64,000 nucleotides of DNA from Thozetella sp. PMI_491 (lineage: Eukaryota; Ascomycota; Sordariomycetes; Chaetosphaeriales; Chaetosphaeriaceae), in contig MU270028.1 of the NCBI GenBank assembly GCA_021432635.1, positions 377,049-441,048 on the forward strand. The letters are read 5' to 3'. The notes beneath the pieces are model-generated. The model saw only the letters and a program-made list of their open reading frames with translations, had not been told where the DNA came from and did no database searches. Below, one piece after another: positions 54,408-64,000 of the stretch (positions within the stretch are counted from its first letter, which is position 1; each line of letters starts with the position of its first letter). The position numbers and the translations under genes were made by a program.

Positions 54408-54641
54408 TTGTGAGGGTTAGGCTCCAGTCCTTATCCGGGAGTTTCATCGAAAACGAGTACCAAAGTACCGGGCTAAAGCTTTGGGGGGGGTCCACTTAGG
54501 TATTCCCTGAAGTTGCCGGGGCCAGGGAAAGGGCTAGGCCCTAGTCCTTATCCGGGAGTTTCATCGAAAACAAGTACCGAAGTACCGGACTAAAGCATGG
54601 GAGGCTTAGCTACTCATTATTACCTGAAGTCGCCAGCGAGC
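54408..54641. repeat. Two ~117-bp tandem repeats in divergent promoter
   Basis: Copies at about 54408-54524 and 54525-54641. Both contain AGTCCTTATCCGGGAGTTTC, ATCGAAAAC, a doubled AGTACC core and CTAAAGC, with about a dozen differences overall. They lie between the DUF7702 gene and the Zn2Cys6 regulator gene. Confidence 0.75.
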
Positions 54642-55009
54642 CGCGTGGGGTCTATCGTGGCTGTGCTCTGGAACACCACCTTCTTTTACACACAGGCTCA
54701 TGACGCCGTCGCAAGATACGAAGACTAGTGCGGTTCGGCGCGGCTCCTATGCTTCTCTTGCCAATTCTGCTGTTCTCCCAGTCCCTAAGACACGACACCC
54801 GCTCGCGGCTGGTCCTCTGAAGCCTAAAATCAGGCCAACTCCAGATTGGCAATGAGGTAAGGATTTTGGGAACAAGTACAGGAATCTCAGGACGGTGCTT
54901 CACTTTCTCTCAGCGGTCGATGAGCCGAGAAATCTCCTGTTTAATTGCGCCTCTTACCTGTTCCGAGGAAACTACGGCACGAACACTTCTTCCTGTCCGG
55001 CAGATAGAA

Positions 55010-56708
55010 ATGCCCAATTCCAAAAAGCTTCCAACGGTGTGCCATGCGTGCCGGTCGAGGCGCGCCAAGGTGAGTGCCAAAGCGTTCGCGTCCCGGCTTT
55101 TGCGCCGGCACTCCTTTCTCCTCTTACTTTTTTTTTTTTTTTTTTTTGGCTCGAGGTCGTCTGCTAGCTCGACAAGGTCGGCTCTAATGTACTTTGTTCC
55201 GATCCTAGTGTGATAAGAAACGGCCAGGCTGCACGCAGTGTCTCCGCAAGTTTATCCAATGCCCCGGTTACTTCAATCCGACAGAGCTCTACGTACGGGA
55301 TCAGACGCAGTTCGTCACGCGCAAGGCTCGAAAGTGTCCACTTCGTCTTCCACGGCGGCTGTCTTCCCTTTCTCTTCCTTCCACGGCGTCTACAGTGCAG
55401 GAATGCCCATGCTCATCGCCGCGGGTGCAGAGTCGGACGCGGTCGAGCCCGAGACCGGCTGTCAGAGGTGGGCCTCAGACCGGCAGCGACGAGGCCACTG
55501 GCAATCCCATTTCATATGTCACCGAATCCCTCAGCCAGCCTATTGAGCTAGTCACTATCACCTTTTTTCTGCACAGATACGTCCCGAACTCCAGGTTTTC
55601 AACTATTCTCGGCCCCTCCTTCATCGCCCCCTTCCTGGCGGCATCTACGCCGACTTCGTCGGCCCTCGCCGCTGTATCTCTCGCCTACTTTTCGATCGAA
55701 CACTCCAGCCCCTCCGCCCACCGTTCCGCCGACACCCACTACTGCGTCGCCCTGCGGCATACTAATGCGTGGCTTTCGGAACCGGCTCAAGCGCTGCTCG
55801 ATGGCACGCTGCTCGCTGTGCTTCTCTTGGGCCTTTTCGAGTCGCTCGCCCTCCGCGGCCGCCGGGCGCTAGCTAGCTGGTTCACTCACGCTCACGGTAC
55901 TCTCTCATTGCTGCGCTTGCGCGGGTCCGCGCGGCTCGAATCTGCGTGTGAGCGCGCCCTTTTAGCCATTGCTGCCGACAACATCCGCATGGGATGTATA
56001 ATACGCGCCGAACCCGTGCCGTCGGACCTCGCAATTCTGGAGGCGCAGGCAAGGCTCAAGGATAGTACAGCCTGCGGCCCGGCGCTGCGGCCAAACCGCA
56101 GTCTGGTTCAGTTCATGGACCAGTTCGTGGCGCTGCGGATTGCGCTGCAGGCTCCCAGCGGGACAGAGAGAAAGTACACGGATCTGGTGCGGCAGGCGCG
56201 GAGGCTGGACGGATTCATGCTCGCCCGGATGCCCGCCCTTCCAATGAACCGAGGGCCTAGCGCCACAGCAGGCTCTGACGCCGGTCTTGAGAACTTGCGG
56301 CTCGCCAAGGTGTGGCTTGTGATGCACATGGTGCGCTTCTTCCTCAACTACGAGCTGTTGAGGGCGCTATCGGTCATGTTTGAGAGTGGTGCCTGGGGCG
56401 ACGAGCTCGAGCTCGTCGATGACTTGTTTGGATTTGGTGACGCCGGTCTCGCGAACATCAAGGCCATTACTGATGACATTATGACCGCAGTGCCTCGCTT
56501 CGTTGACCCGGCGGATGGCGGCACAGCCATGTTAGCGCGGTATCTGGTTTGGCCGCTGACTTGCCTGGCAAAGTCGGAGTTCTGCCAACCAGTCGCGAGC
56601 GCATCCATAGTAAAGCTGCTTCGGTTACTTACTAAGCGGTGGAATCTTTCGCCCGCCGAGGAAGCGGTAAAAATGTTGCAGAACTCAGCGAGTCCGAAGG
56701 ACTGGTAG
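55010..56708 (+). CDS. Zn2Cys6 transcription factor
   Basis: Fungal binuclear zinc cluster regulator. Exons 55010-55069 and 55209-56708 (139-nt intron containing a ~20-base T run) give 519 residues. The zinc cluster is split by the intron: VCHACRSRRAK | CDKKRPGCTQCLRKFIQC, all six cysteines present (res ~11-38). A Ser/Pro/Arg-rich linker follows, then from ~res 125 a helical regulatory domain (YVPNSRFSTILGPSFIAPFL, HYCVALRHTNAWLSEP, LLAVLLLGLFESLALRGRR, AWFTHAHG-like SWFTHAHGTLSLLRLRG) matching the Fungal_trans_2 type. It ends 16 bases before the poly-C run at the assembly gap. Likely nuclear; the divergent DUF7702 gene is a candidate target. Confidence 0.85.
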
Positions 56709-56723
56709 GGCCTCCCCCCCCCC

Positions 56724-57638
56724 NNNNNNNNNNNNNNNNNNNNNNNNNNNNNNNNNNNNNNNNNNNNNNNNNNNNNNNNNNNNNNNNNNNNNNNNNNNNN
56801 NNNNNNNNNNNNNNNNNNNNNNNNNNNNNNNNNNNNNNNNNNNNNNNNNNNNNNNNNNNNNNNNNNNNNNNNNNNNNNNNNNNNNNNNNNNNNNNNNNNN
56901 NNNNNNNNNNNNNNNNNNNNNNNNNNNNNNNNNNNNNNNNNNNNNNNNNNNNNNNNNNNNNNNNNNNNNNNNNNNNNNNNNNNNNNNNNNNNNNNNNNNN
57001 NNNNNNNNNNNNNNNNNNNNNNNNNNNNNNNNNNNNNNNNNNNNNNNNNNNNNNNNNNNNNNNNNNNNNNNNNNNNNNNNNNNNNNNNNNNNNNNNNNNN
57101 NNNNNNNNNNNNNNNNNNNNNNNNNNNNNNNNNNNNNNNNNNNNNNNNNNNNNNNNNNNNNNNNNNNNNNNNNNNNNNNNNNNNNNNNNNNNNNNNNNNN
57201 NNNNNNNNNNNNNNNNNNNNNNNNNNNNNNNNNNNNNNNNNNNNNNNNNNNNNNNNNNNNNNNNNNNNNNNNNNNNNNNNNNNNNNNNNNNNNNNNNNNN
57301 NNNNNNNNNNNNNNNNNNNNNNNNNNNNNNNNNNNNNNNNNNNNNNNNNNNNNNNNNNNNNNNNNNNNNNNNNNNNNNNNNNNNNNNNNNNNNNNNNNNN
57401 NNNNNNNNNNNNNNNNNNNNNNNNNNNNNNNNNNNNNNNNNNNNNNNNNNNNNNNNNNNNNNNNNNNNNNNNNNNNNNNNNNNNNNNNNNNNNNNNNNNN
57501 NNNNNNNNNNNNNNNNNNNNNNNNNNNNNNNNNNNNNNNNNNNNNNNNNNNNNNNNNNNNNNNNNNNNNNNNNNNNNNNNNNNNNNNNNNNNNNNNNNNN
57601 NNNNNNNNNNNNNNNNNNNNNNNNNNNNNNNNNNNNNN
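56724..57638. other. Assembly gap (915 N)
   Basis: A run of N that begins directly after a poly-C homopolymer. The left part of the transposon at 57639-57995 is hidden in or beyond it. The true gap length is not known from the sequence. Confidence 0.99.
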
Positions 57639-57995
57639 ATAGAGAACTTATGGGCCTTGATGAAGGCCGAGATATATAAGCTATATCCAGAGCTTGAGAC
57701 TGCGCCGGATACAGACGAGACCCTCGCGCTACTAATCCAAGCAGCTCAAGATGCCTGGGGAGCTATAGACCAGGCTGTTTTAGATAACCTCTCAAAGACC
57801 ATGCCTAAGCGTGTGCAGGCTGTGATCGATGCTGAAGGTTGGTATACTAAATACTAGATAATCATCTGTTGGATGTTGTAAGGTGGAAATTTAGCTGCAA
57901 AAGCGGCCAGGAAAACACTGGCTGGATGTGGCTAGCGCCAGTGGGGCAATCTTGGCAGTACATCCAGCTATATTCATATTTATGACACCCCACTG
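57639..57995 (+). mobile_element. Tc1/mariner (impala-like) transposon, 3' end
   Basis: The frame 57639-57857 is the C-terminus of a DDE transposase: IENLWALMKAEIYKLYPELE, which contains the catalytic-triad Glu region (P-x-x-x-IENLW), then TMPKRVQAVIDAEGWYTKY and a stop. After ~110 bp the right terminal repeat is seen; read inward it is CAGTGGGGTGTCATAAATAT, close to the CAGTGGG-type ends of Fusarium impala/mimp elements. A TA at 57996-57997 would be the target-site duplicate. The rest lies in the gap, so intactness cannot be judged. Confidence 0.8.
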
Positions 57996-57997
57996 TA

Positions 57998-59337
57998 CAA
58001 TGGAGATTACTACTTAGAGGCACTCTGCTATTGAAGCTGGATTGGTCTGAATACTTAGACTAGGAAGCTCGTGGGAGAACGATCGGTAGTGCGAAAGCCA
58101 TTCTCCCCCTTTCCATACACCAACCGGCCGTGGAGAGGGATGGTCCATGGGATCATATTGATATGCTGGATAAGCTAGTTAAGTTCTGCAGCATACTTTT
58201 TCTTCTTCTTAGGATCCTTCACCTGAACATGTACTAGGGACAAGTTCTTCGAGGAGGGGGGAGAAAAAGTCACTTTGAAGTTCAACTGTCCAACGTTCAA
58301 GGATTAAAGCGACCTGTCGTATAAAAAAGATATTCAGTTAGCTTCTAGATACACTCTCTGTCAGCGCGACTGGTGTTATCTTAATCGCCTATTGATTGAA
58401 TCCATTGTTACCATAAATGTCACTCTATATCTAGAGCTTGTGATGCGAAAGAGCGCATTCTTTTTATGGCTACAAATCTAAGGCGCTTGCAGCACGCTGT
58501 CTGCCAGGGGAGAATGGCGATCTTTAGACGTTGCCCAGCAACAACGATATACAGAGTCGTTCACTGCGTTGCAAAGGGAAAAATTAACCTCTCAGGATCG
58601 CGCATCTCGGGTTGAAAGTTTTGCTTATTCTCACGCATTTGAGGGAATGAGAATCCATCATGCGTTTAAAGAGTATGGCGATTACTTCGTGTTGCAGCGG
58701 GTGCGGGGAGGATCTTACACTTTCCTACTCTACTCCTGGATTGCCAGGCTAATGATTCGCGGCGGTCCGAGAGTAAAGAGCACATGTCTCTTCGGCGGCC
58801 GCCTCTGATGGGTGGTATGTGCCGCACTGGTATCCCGGTCTGATGTCAGAAGTTGGGAGGCGCGAAGCAGTGCAAAAAACAACCAACGGTGTCAGAGTTC
58901 GAGGCTGAGTTTGCCACGTGAGCGGGGAAAATCCTCAACATTGAGGGAAAACAGCAAGTTACACGGTGTCTGGAAAGATCTAGAAAGGTACAATTTGGCG
59001 CCAAGAGAAGCTACTTTTCCCTCTTTACGGGCATGTTTCCCAGAATACCATCAAGAGGTGACACCTTGTCCGGCTACACCCGAGCACGGGTAGCCGACCG
59101 ACCGGAAGGCTAGCTACGGTCCAAATCTCACTCCTAATGGCTGACGTTCTGACCGCAAGCGCTCCGGTCAGCCAGGCACATCCAACTTTGTATACGCAGA
59201 GGCTTTGCGCTCCCGTGATGCGCTTCACCACAGTTGGCTGTACATTTGGGAAGAAATCCTACTTTCTGCGGTTCACCTATGTTCGAAACCTCGTGACCAA
59301 TAGGACACCTAACAGGCTCAGCGTCGACTTGAAGAAG
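57998..59337. other. Intergenic region, no gene recognised
   Basis: About 1.3 kb between the transposon end and the CAP gene promoter. Short frames (58569-58808, 58812-59093) have no family features. Confidence 0.45.
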
Positions 59338-59344
59338 TATATAA
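59338..59344 (+). promoter_or_regulatory. TATA box of CAP-domain gene
   Basis: TATATAA, 135 bases before the ATG, followed by a CT/AC-rich leader typical of highly expressed fungal genes. Confidence 0.45.
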
Positions 59345-59472
59345 CAACCCCCTCCCAGTCGACCAGTGCACGACAATTCCTCTCAACTCACAACACACTC
59401 ACAACCTTCTAATTAGATACCTTCTACATCTCTACAATCAACTCTAATATCACCTCGTTCAACTCCTTCAAG

Positions 59473-60049
59473 ATGACTCCCGACCAGCAGAACGGCCTCA
59501 ACATCCAGAACAACGGCCGCAAGGGCAAGGGCCTCGAGCCGCTCAAGTGGGACGATAACCTCGCCCGCGAGGCCCAGAAGTGGGCCGACAACCTGGCCCA
59601 CAACATCGGCCACATGCAGCACTCGACCAGCCAGGAGCGCCCCAACCAGGGCGAGAACCTGTTCTGGGGCTGGGCCTCGCCCGGTCCTTACAAGGAGCCC
59701 TTCATGCACGCCGCTCAGGGCTGGATGAACGAGGCTTCCAAGTACCACGGCGAGAAGATTGGCGAGGGCAACCTGAGCGACTACGGCCACTACAGTATGT
59801 TGACCGGCGCCTAATGTTTTACTGGTCTGTAAAAGAATCAGAAACGCTAACGCAGCTGTTTGCAGCCCAGTGCATGTGGAAGAGCACCACCCACGTCGGC
59901 ATGGCTATGGCCACCGATTCGAAGGGTGGAGTCTACGTCGTCGGCCGCTACTCTCCCCCAGGCAACTGGTCAGTGACATGATTAAATCCACTCTATGATC
60001 AGTGAAATGCTTACAAATACTGTACAGGTCTGGCCAGAAGCCTTTCTAA
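59473..60049 (+). CDS. CAP-domain (SCP/PR-1-like) protein without signal peptide
   Basis: Exons 59473-59794, 59866-59968 and 60028-60049 (introns 71 and 59 nt) give 148 residues. Family strings: LKWDDNLAREAQKWADNLAH (~res 23-42), NQGENLFWGW, HYTQCMWKSTTHVGMAMATD across splice 1, and GRYSPPGNWSGQKPF across splice 2, closing exactly at the usual CAP end. The CAP cavity His and Glu positions appear kept (GENLF, HYTQ.MWK..THVG). Most fungal CAP proteins are secreted and bind sterols or lipids. Here the protein begins MTPDQQNGLNIQNNGRK, with no hydrophobic leader and no upstream in-frame exon seen. Codon use is strongly biased to C-ending codons, suggesting high expression. Confidence 0.88.
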
Positions 60050-60498
60050 GCTTGTGGATGTGACGGACAGAGACAGTGGTTGGCGACTTAATAACCATAT
60101 ATACCTATGGGCTGACTGACTCTGCCTCCCGGCTGGTCTGAGATGTCGAGGGACACACGCACTACAAGTTGACAACTTGACTATTAGGCTAGCAATAAAT
60201 ACCAGCACAAGACGTAATTACTTCCCATGTGTATTTCATCATTGCCATTCAATTGCGTAAACTTCGACTAGAGCATATTCTTTCCTGGGCAATTTCCCTC
60301 ATCGTTGTCCACTTGCGGACAAAGCCCGTCAGCTAGCCGAAATGCAGATGAATAAGTTTCATCAGACTATCTCTTCATCTAAGCGTGCCATACCACAGAA
60401 AGGAAGGCAGGATAGAGTTGAGTGGAAGTGTATACAACGCTCACTTGAAACTCTAAGTACCCACAGGCTAAATATCCCGACAAGCCGGGAATGCAAAT
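60050..60498. other. Convergent 3' intergenic region
   Basis: Between the CAP and amidohydrolase stop codons. No gene recognised. Confidence 0.45.
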
Positions 60499-61877
60499 TT
60501 ACTGAAATGGGGATGCTGGGATACCATCCCGCCACACTGCTTTGACGGGTAAGCAATGTGGTCTCTCGTCTGCGAGGGAAACAGCGACGTCGCCCTCGAT
60601 CAAGACCAGATCGGCCTTCCTTCCTGCCTCAATCAAGCCACGATCTCCGAACCCGAAGCGGCCGGCAGGTATAGATGTGGCGCATCGAAGAGCCTCCTGG
60701 GGAGACAATCCGATCTCGTGGACTAGCAAGAACAGCTCGACATGGACGCCTAGACCGTAGGTGGTGCCAAGGCCCTTCCCAGCAGCATCTGACCCGACGA
60801 CCAGAGGAACACCCGCCTGATACAACGATCGGGTGGTTTCATAAGCGTTGGCAATGCTGGAGCGCGGCTTCTGCGCGCTCGCAAACCCGAGCGGCTTCCC
60901 AGGCTCACGGAAGCGGTCGGCCAGCATTCTCTGGGCGAAGGGATCGGCGACAAAAGCGCTCGCCAGGTCGGCGCACTCAGCCGTCTGCGACGCGCACAGC
61001 CCCAACGTTGGATTGCAGTGGGCGCCACGAGATAGCATGGTGTTCACGATTTCGTCTAGCTGTTCTGGCGGCGGGCGATCGAGGAAAACATGCGTCAAAC
61101 CATCAGCACCGGCTTGTAAGAGCGCGAGCGCGCCAGCGGAGCTGAAAGCGTGCCCAACTGCCACGACACCGTGGGCATGTGCTGCCGACACAACAGCTCT
61201 CTGCACGTCTTCTGGTGGCGGTGGTAGCTTCATACCGAGCGAGTCACCAAGCTCGTGGAACATTTTGATGTACGATGCGCCGTTTTCGTGTACCTGAGAG
61301 GCGACGAATGGAGCTGCGTCTGCCGGCGTCCGCAGCTTCGGTAGTGACGATATGACGTGCTCAGCTATGTGAGTGCCGCCTTCCATGTGTTCAAACTCTT
61401 TCCTCAGCACTGGGATTGGCCAGCCACCTTCGACAATAGCGCCATAGCCAGCGCACTTGAAGTCGGCATGCATCGCCTTGTCTTCTTGGGACAGCTGGGA
61501 ACAAGTTAGTGACTATGCAAGACGGTAACAGCTAGCGGGACTCCACCTTGCGGAAGACAAACCTTTTTCAGCTTCTCGTTGTCCTCAGGGTCGTTGTGCA
61601 TGTCAAACACGGTGGTGACGCCGAAACGCAGTGACTGCTCAGTGCTATCCAGATTTCCAGAGAAAGCATGTATGTGAGCATCGATCAGACCGGGAATCAC
61701 GGTATCCCCCGGGCGAGAGAGCCTCATCAATTGCTTATGCTCGACCTTGTCCTCGAACTTTCCAACACCAGTGCTTATAACCCGACCGTTTCCCACGTGC
61801 ACGAATCCTTTTTCGATAAAGTCTTGACCGGTAAAGACTTTCACGTCCTCGATCACAAAAGATGTATTACCGATCAT
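60499..61877 (-). CDS. Metal-dependent amidohydrolase (imidazolonepropionase-like)
   Basis: Hydrolase of the amidohydrolase superfamily. Exons 61563-61877 and 60499-61494 (68-nt intron) give 436 residues. N-terminal beta-sandwich MIGNTSFVIEDVKVFTGQDF, then the metal motif VIPGLIDAHIHAF (~res 61-73, H-x-H) and GVTTVFDMHNDPED. Later ligands: YIKMFHE (candidate bridging Lys), VAVGHAFSSAGAL (His), GLTHVFLDRPP (His), and PLVVGSDAAGKG (catalytic Asp). The end GRKADLVLIEGDV is the usual return to the small domain. Related fungal enzymes include aryldialkylphosphatase-like, prolidase-like and ochratoxin-degrading amidases; the substrate cannot be chosen from sequence. No signal peptide, so probably cytosolic. 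Confidence 0.87.
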
Positions 61878-63527
61878 CTTGCTGAGTGTCTATAGTATTA
61901 CGCTTTGAGGTATGCGTGGACTGTCTTCCCCAGAAAGAGGGTTTTTATGCTTTATGCTTAGGGCAACTGATAGAGTAGTATACATTTCTTCTGCGGACTA
62001 ATACGAGGCTGTGCGGCATTCTCATTTACCGCCTCGTACTGAACTACCGACAATGCCGGGGGCAACTAGCAACCGCCTATAGTCAGTCGGCAGCATTCGC
62101 CGGAGCTTTGGTGGGTCTATGCGGCAGCCCTGCACGGGGAACGGAGTGTTGCGTCATACTGGGCCGCAACTGACGAATGATCATTGGTACCATCGGATCG
62201 GCACCTTTCTCTAGCTTTGCGAGGCTCGCGCTGAACCACCACACTCGCGCCGATACGGAGCTATCACGCGCCGACATGTCCCGCCCCGCATGTCGGCTCT
62301 CCGTTGCAAGCGTGACTTTTGACTCTATCGGCCTTTGTAGCAACATATCCGCGGCCTAGTACGGGAGAGAATAGAGGGCCTCCTCACACGAAGTACCGGT
62401 ATTTCCAGAACCCTCACTTTAAACAACCTGGACTATAGTGTCTTGCGTCTTGCATTTCTAGGCCACCTCGATGATGCAAGTCTCGTGACCTATCCAGCTC
62501 TATTGGGTCCAACGAGCGACTCAGTGTACCGCTGGACCTGCAGAGATATGTATACCGCTCGTCATCCAAGGGCTGATTATAGCAGCGCCGGTTGGGGAGA
62601 GACCCCGTACATGGTGAATTAGGAAATCCTAGTGTGGGGCTAAGGAAGCCCATTTCAGTCTCGCCTGCGCCCGTTGCCCCTTTTTTTCGGTACGGGGCGA
62701 TGTTCTCGAGCGCAGCCAGGCACGCCACACAATAACTTAGCCTATACCGAGCATTTGACAGCTGCCTTCCAGCTACCTGTGCATGGTGGTTACAGGTAAA
62801 AGCACGCACGTTCAGGGGGTCCGCCTGCTGCGGCCTTGAGGCAATGGTCAGTTTGGTGGCAGTCTGAGAGCCCCAGAGTATTGGTCCGTCCGCCGGCCAA
62901 AGCAACGCATGTGCCACTGTAACCAAGAATGTCGGGCCAGGCGACTGCAGATCTGCCATGGCTGAAAACCAACTGCAAGGCTACGGTAACGTAAGGTAAG
63001 TTGAGCCTACCCATTCTCACATGCAATCACTGTAACTTGCTGGCCGACTATCTCAGGGCGTCCTCAGCTCTGCGTCGACAGGCGATCCATCCCGCTAATT
63101 GCCTTTGAATGACGAGTGCAGACCAGGTCTAAGCGCCTGTCGACGCCGCCTGAATCCGTCATGGTCTATGATTCGTTCGGCCCCACCACAAGTGTGGCAA
63201 ATCAGACTAAAAAAAAACTTGTTTCAAGGCTGGCCGAGCAGGAAGGGCCAATGATACAGCCGCGTCGACCCGAGCTGGACCGTGTGGGCCTCGGCACTCC
63301 GGACTCCGGTAAGCTTTCTTGATAGGGGCTCGGCCACCGGGAAGCGACGCAACGTGCGACCGGCTCGAACTCTTTAGACGTAGGTAAGACGGAACAGCGA
63401 GCGACGACAACGACGACGACTGCACCCGACGCAAACAAATGACTGCTCCAGCACCTCCGCAGCGCCACTCAGCACACGCAGACGCCAGCCGACAGCGCAT
63501 GCCTTGGCGGTAACGCCCACCGTGCCG
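61878..63527. other. Long divergent intergenic region
   Basis: About 1.65 kb between the amidohydrolase start and the HMG-CoA-lyase-like start. A 181-codon minus frame (62414-62959) has no family features. One strong palindrome is listed separately. Confidence 0.45.
62270..62297. promoter_or_regulatory. Inverted repeat GCCGACATG-N10-CATGTCGGC
   Basis: A perfect 9-bp inverted repeat with a 10-base spacer (62270-62278 and 62289-62297), with CCG/CGG triplets inside each arm, as favoured by Zn2Cys6 dimers. It lies about 390 bases upstream of the amidohydrolase start. The factor is unknown and chance cannot be excluded. Confidence 0.35.
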
Positions 63528-64000
63528 ATGGACTCAGCCGTGAGAATCGTCGAGGTGGGTCCTCGTGATGGCCTGCAAAACATCTCGGATCGAGTGCCCA
63601 CCGAGGACAAGCTCGAGCTCATCCGTCGACTGCACAAGAGCGGGCTGCGCACCATCGAACTCACCTCGGTAGTCTCGCCGAAGGCGGTCCCCCAGCTGCA
63701 GGACTGCCGCCAGATTCTCAACGACGCTGGCGTCCAAGGTATGCTTCACGACAAGGCCAACCGGCTGCCGGTGCTGGTACCAAACGTCAAAGGGGCCGAG
63801 ATAGCCATACAGCATGGCGCTACCGACATCGCCGTCTTTGTGAGCGCCACGGAAGGTTTTAGCAAGGCCAACACCAACCGGACAATTTCCCAAGGCCTTG
63901 AGGCATCTCGAGCAGTCGTCGATATGGCTCAGCGCCACAAGGTAGCCGTGAGAGGGTTAGTATCCACCTGTATATCGATTCTGGACAGTGAACGGTGCGG
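63528..64000 (+). CDS. HMG-CoA lyase-like protein, 5' part
   Basis: HMGL-like TIM-barrel enzyme; the family splits HMG-CoA to acetyl-CoA and acetoacetate in leucine breakdown. The first exon (63528 to about 63956, then a GTTAGT donor) encodes ~143 residues: VRIVEVGPRDGLQNISDRVP with the catalytic Arg-Asp, RTIELTSVVSPKAVPQLQD, LPVLVPNVKGAEIAIQHGAT, VFVSATEGFSKANTNRTISQ and HKVAVRG before the splice. The rest is beyond the window. No mitochondrial leader precedes the domain. Two near-invariant places differ from classical lyases: TSVVSPKAVP instead of TSFVSPKWVP. It may be a paralogue with a different acyl-CoA substrate. Confidence 0.8.
   Translation, partial: MDSAVRIVEVGPRDGLQNISDRVPTEDKLELIRRLHKSGLRTIELTSVVSPKAVPQLQDCRQILNDAGVQGMLHDKANRLPVLVPNVKGAEIAIQHGATDIAVFVSATEGFSKANTNRTISQGLEASRAVVDMAQRHKVAVRGLVSTCISILDSERC

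Noticed and set aside
62414-62959. 181-codon minus-strand ORF
   Set aside because: Composition and lack of motifs suggest chance; it lies in a promoter-like region between two divergent genes.
1-64000. tRNA genes, retroelements, virus-like elements and CRISPR-like arrays
   Set aside because: No convincing tRNA box pair, reverse transcriptase, integrase, capsid or spaced repeat array was seen by eye; a tRNAscan and repeat search would settle it.

Overview
The window looks like nuclear DNA of a filamentous ascomycete (Pezizomycotina). Reasons: many 43-139 nt GT-AG introns with fungal branch sites, and families typical of or restricted to such fungi (HET domain, Zn2Cys6 regulators, PTH11-type rhodopsin-domain protein, G1 glutamic peptidase, AA9 lytic polysaccharide monooxygenase, GH55 glucanase, DUF4470, DUF7702 and DUF7730 proteins). 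The species cannot be named from the sequence. A 915-base run of N (56724-57638) marks an assembly gap.

Layout. 1-3.7 kb: minus-strand Dicer-like gene, cut by the window start, whose first RNase III domain has lost most of its catalytic acids. 4-5.7 kb: relics of a urea amidolyase-type carboxylase and of a Zn2Cys6 regulator. 6-11 kb: ICMT-like methyltransferase, a degenerate membrane-protein locus and a rhodopsin-domain protein. 12-20 kb: HET protein, F-box protein, MDR oxidoreductase, DUF7730-like protein and a small secreted protein. 20-24.9 kb: gene-poor island holding two non-autonomous inverted-repeat elements and one Ala/Gly-rich ORF with tandem repeats at its 5' end. 25-35 kb: secreted G1 peptidase, monocarboxylate-type transporter, GH55 glucanase, quercetin 2,3-dioxygenase and DHA1-type transporter. 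35-46 kb: TPR-DUF4470 protein, flavin reductase-like protein, DUF1989 protein, a NADAR-domain remnant, AA9 monooxygenase and a CDF metal transporter. 46-50.5 kb: fold-back element next to ankyrin-like coding debris, and a frameshifted membrane-protein gene. 50.5-57 kb: F-box/ankyrin protein, then a DUF7702 membrane protein divergent from a Zn2Cys6 regulator across a promoter with a 117-bp tandem duplication. 57.6-58 kb: 3' end of an impala-like Tc1/mariner transposon emerging from the gap. 59-64 kb: leaderless CAP protein, amidohydrolase, and the 5' part of an HMG-CoA-lyase-like gene.

How the genes fit together. The 25-35 kb block and the AA9 gene suggest extracellular breakdown of plant or fungal wall material (protein, beta-1,3-glucan, flavonols, cellulose) with matching uptake or efflux carriers. 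Coexpression is inferred only from neighbourhood. The remainder is accessory-type content (HET, F-box, ankyrin, relics, MITE-like elements) usual in variable fungal chromosome regions. No tRNA, rRNA, CRISPR, retroelement or virus-like element was recognised. Exon boundaries were worked out by eye from GT/GC-AG sites and preserved family motifs; coding sums divide by three for every complete spliced model.
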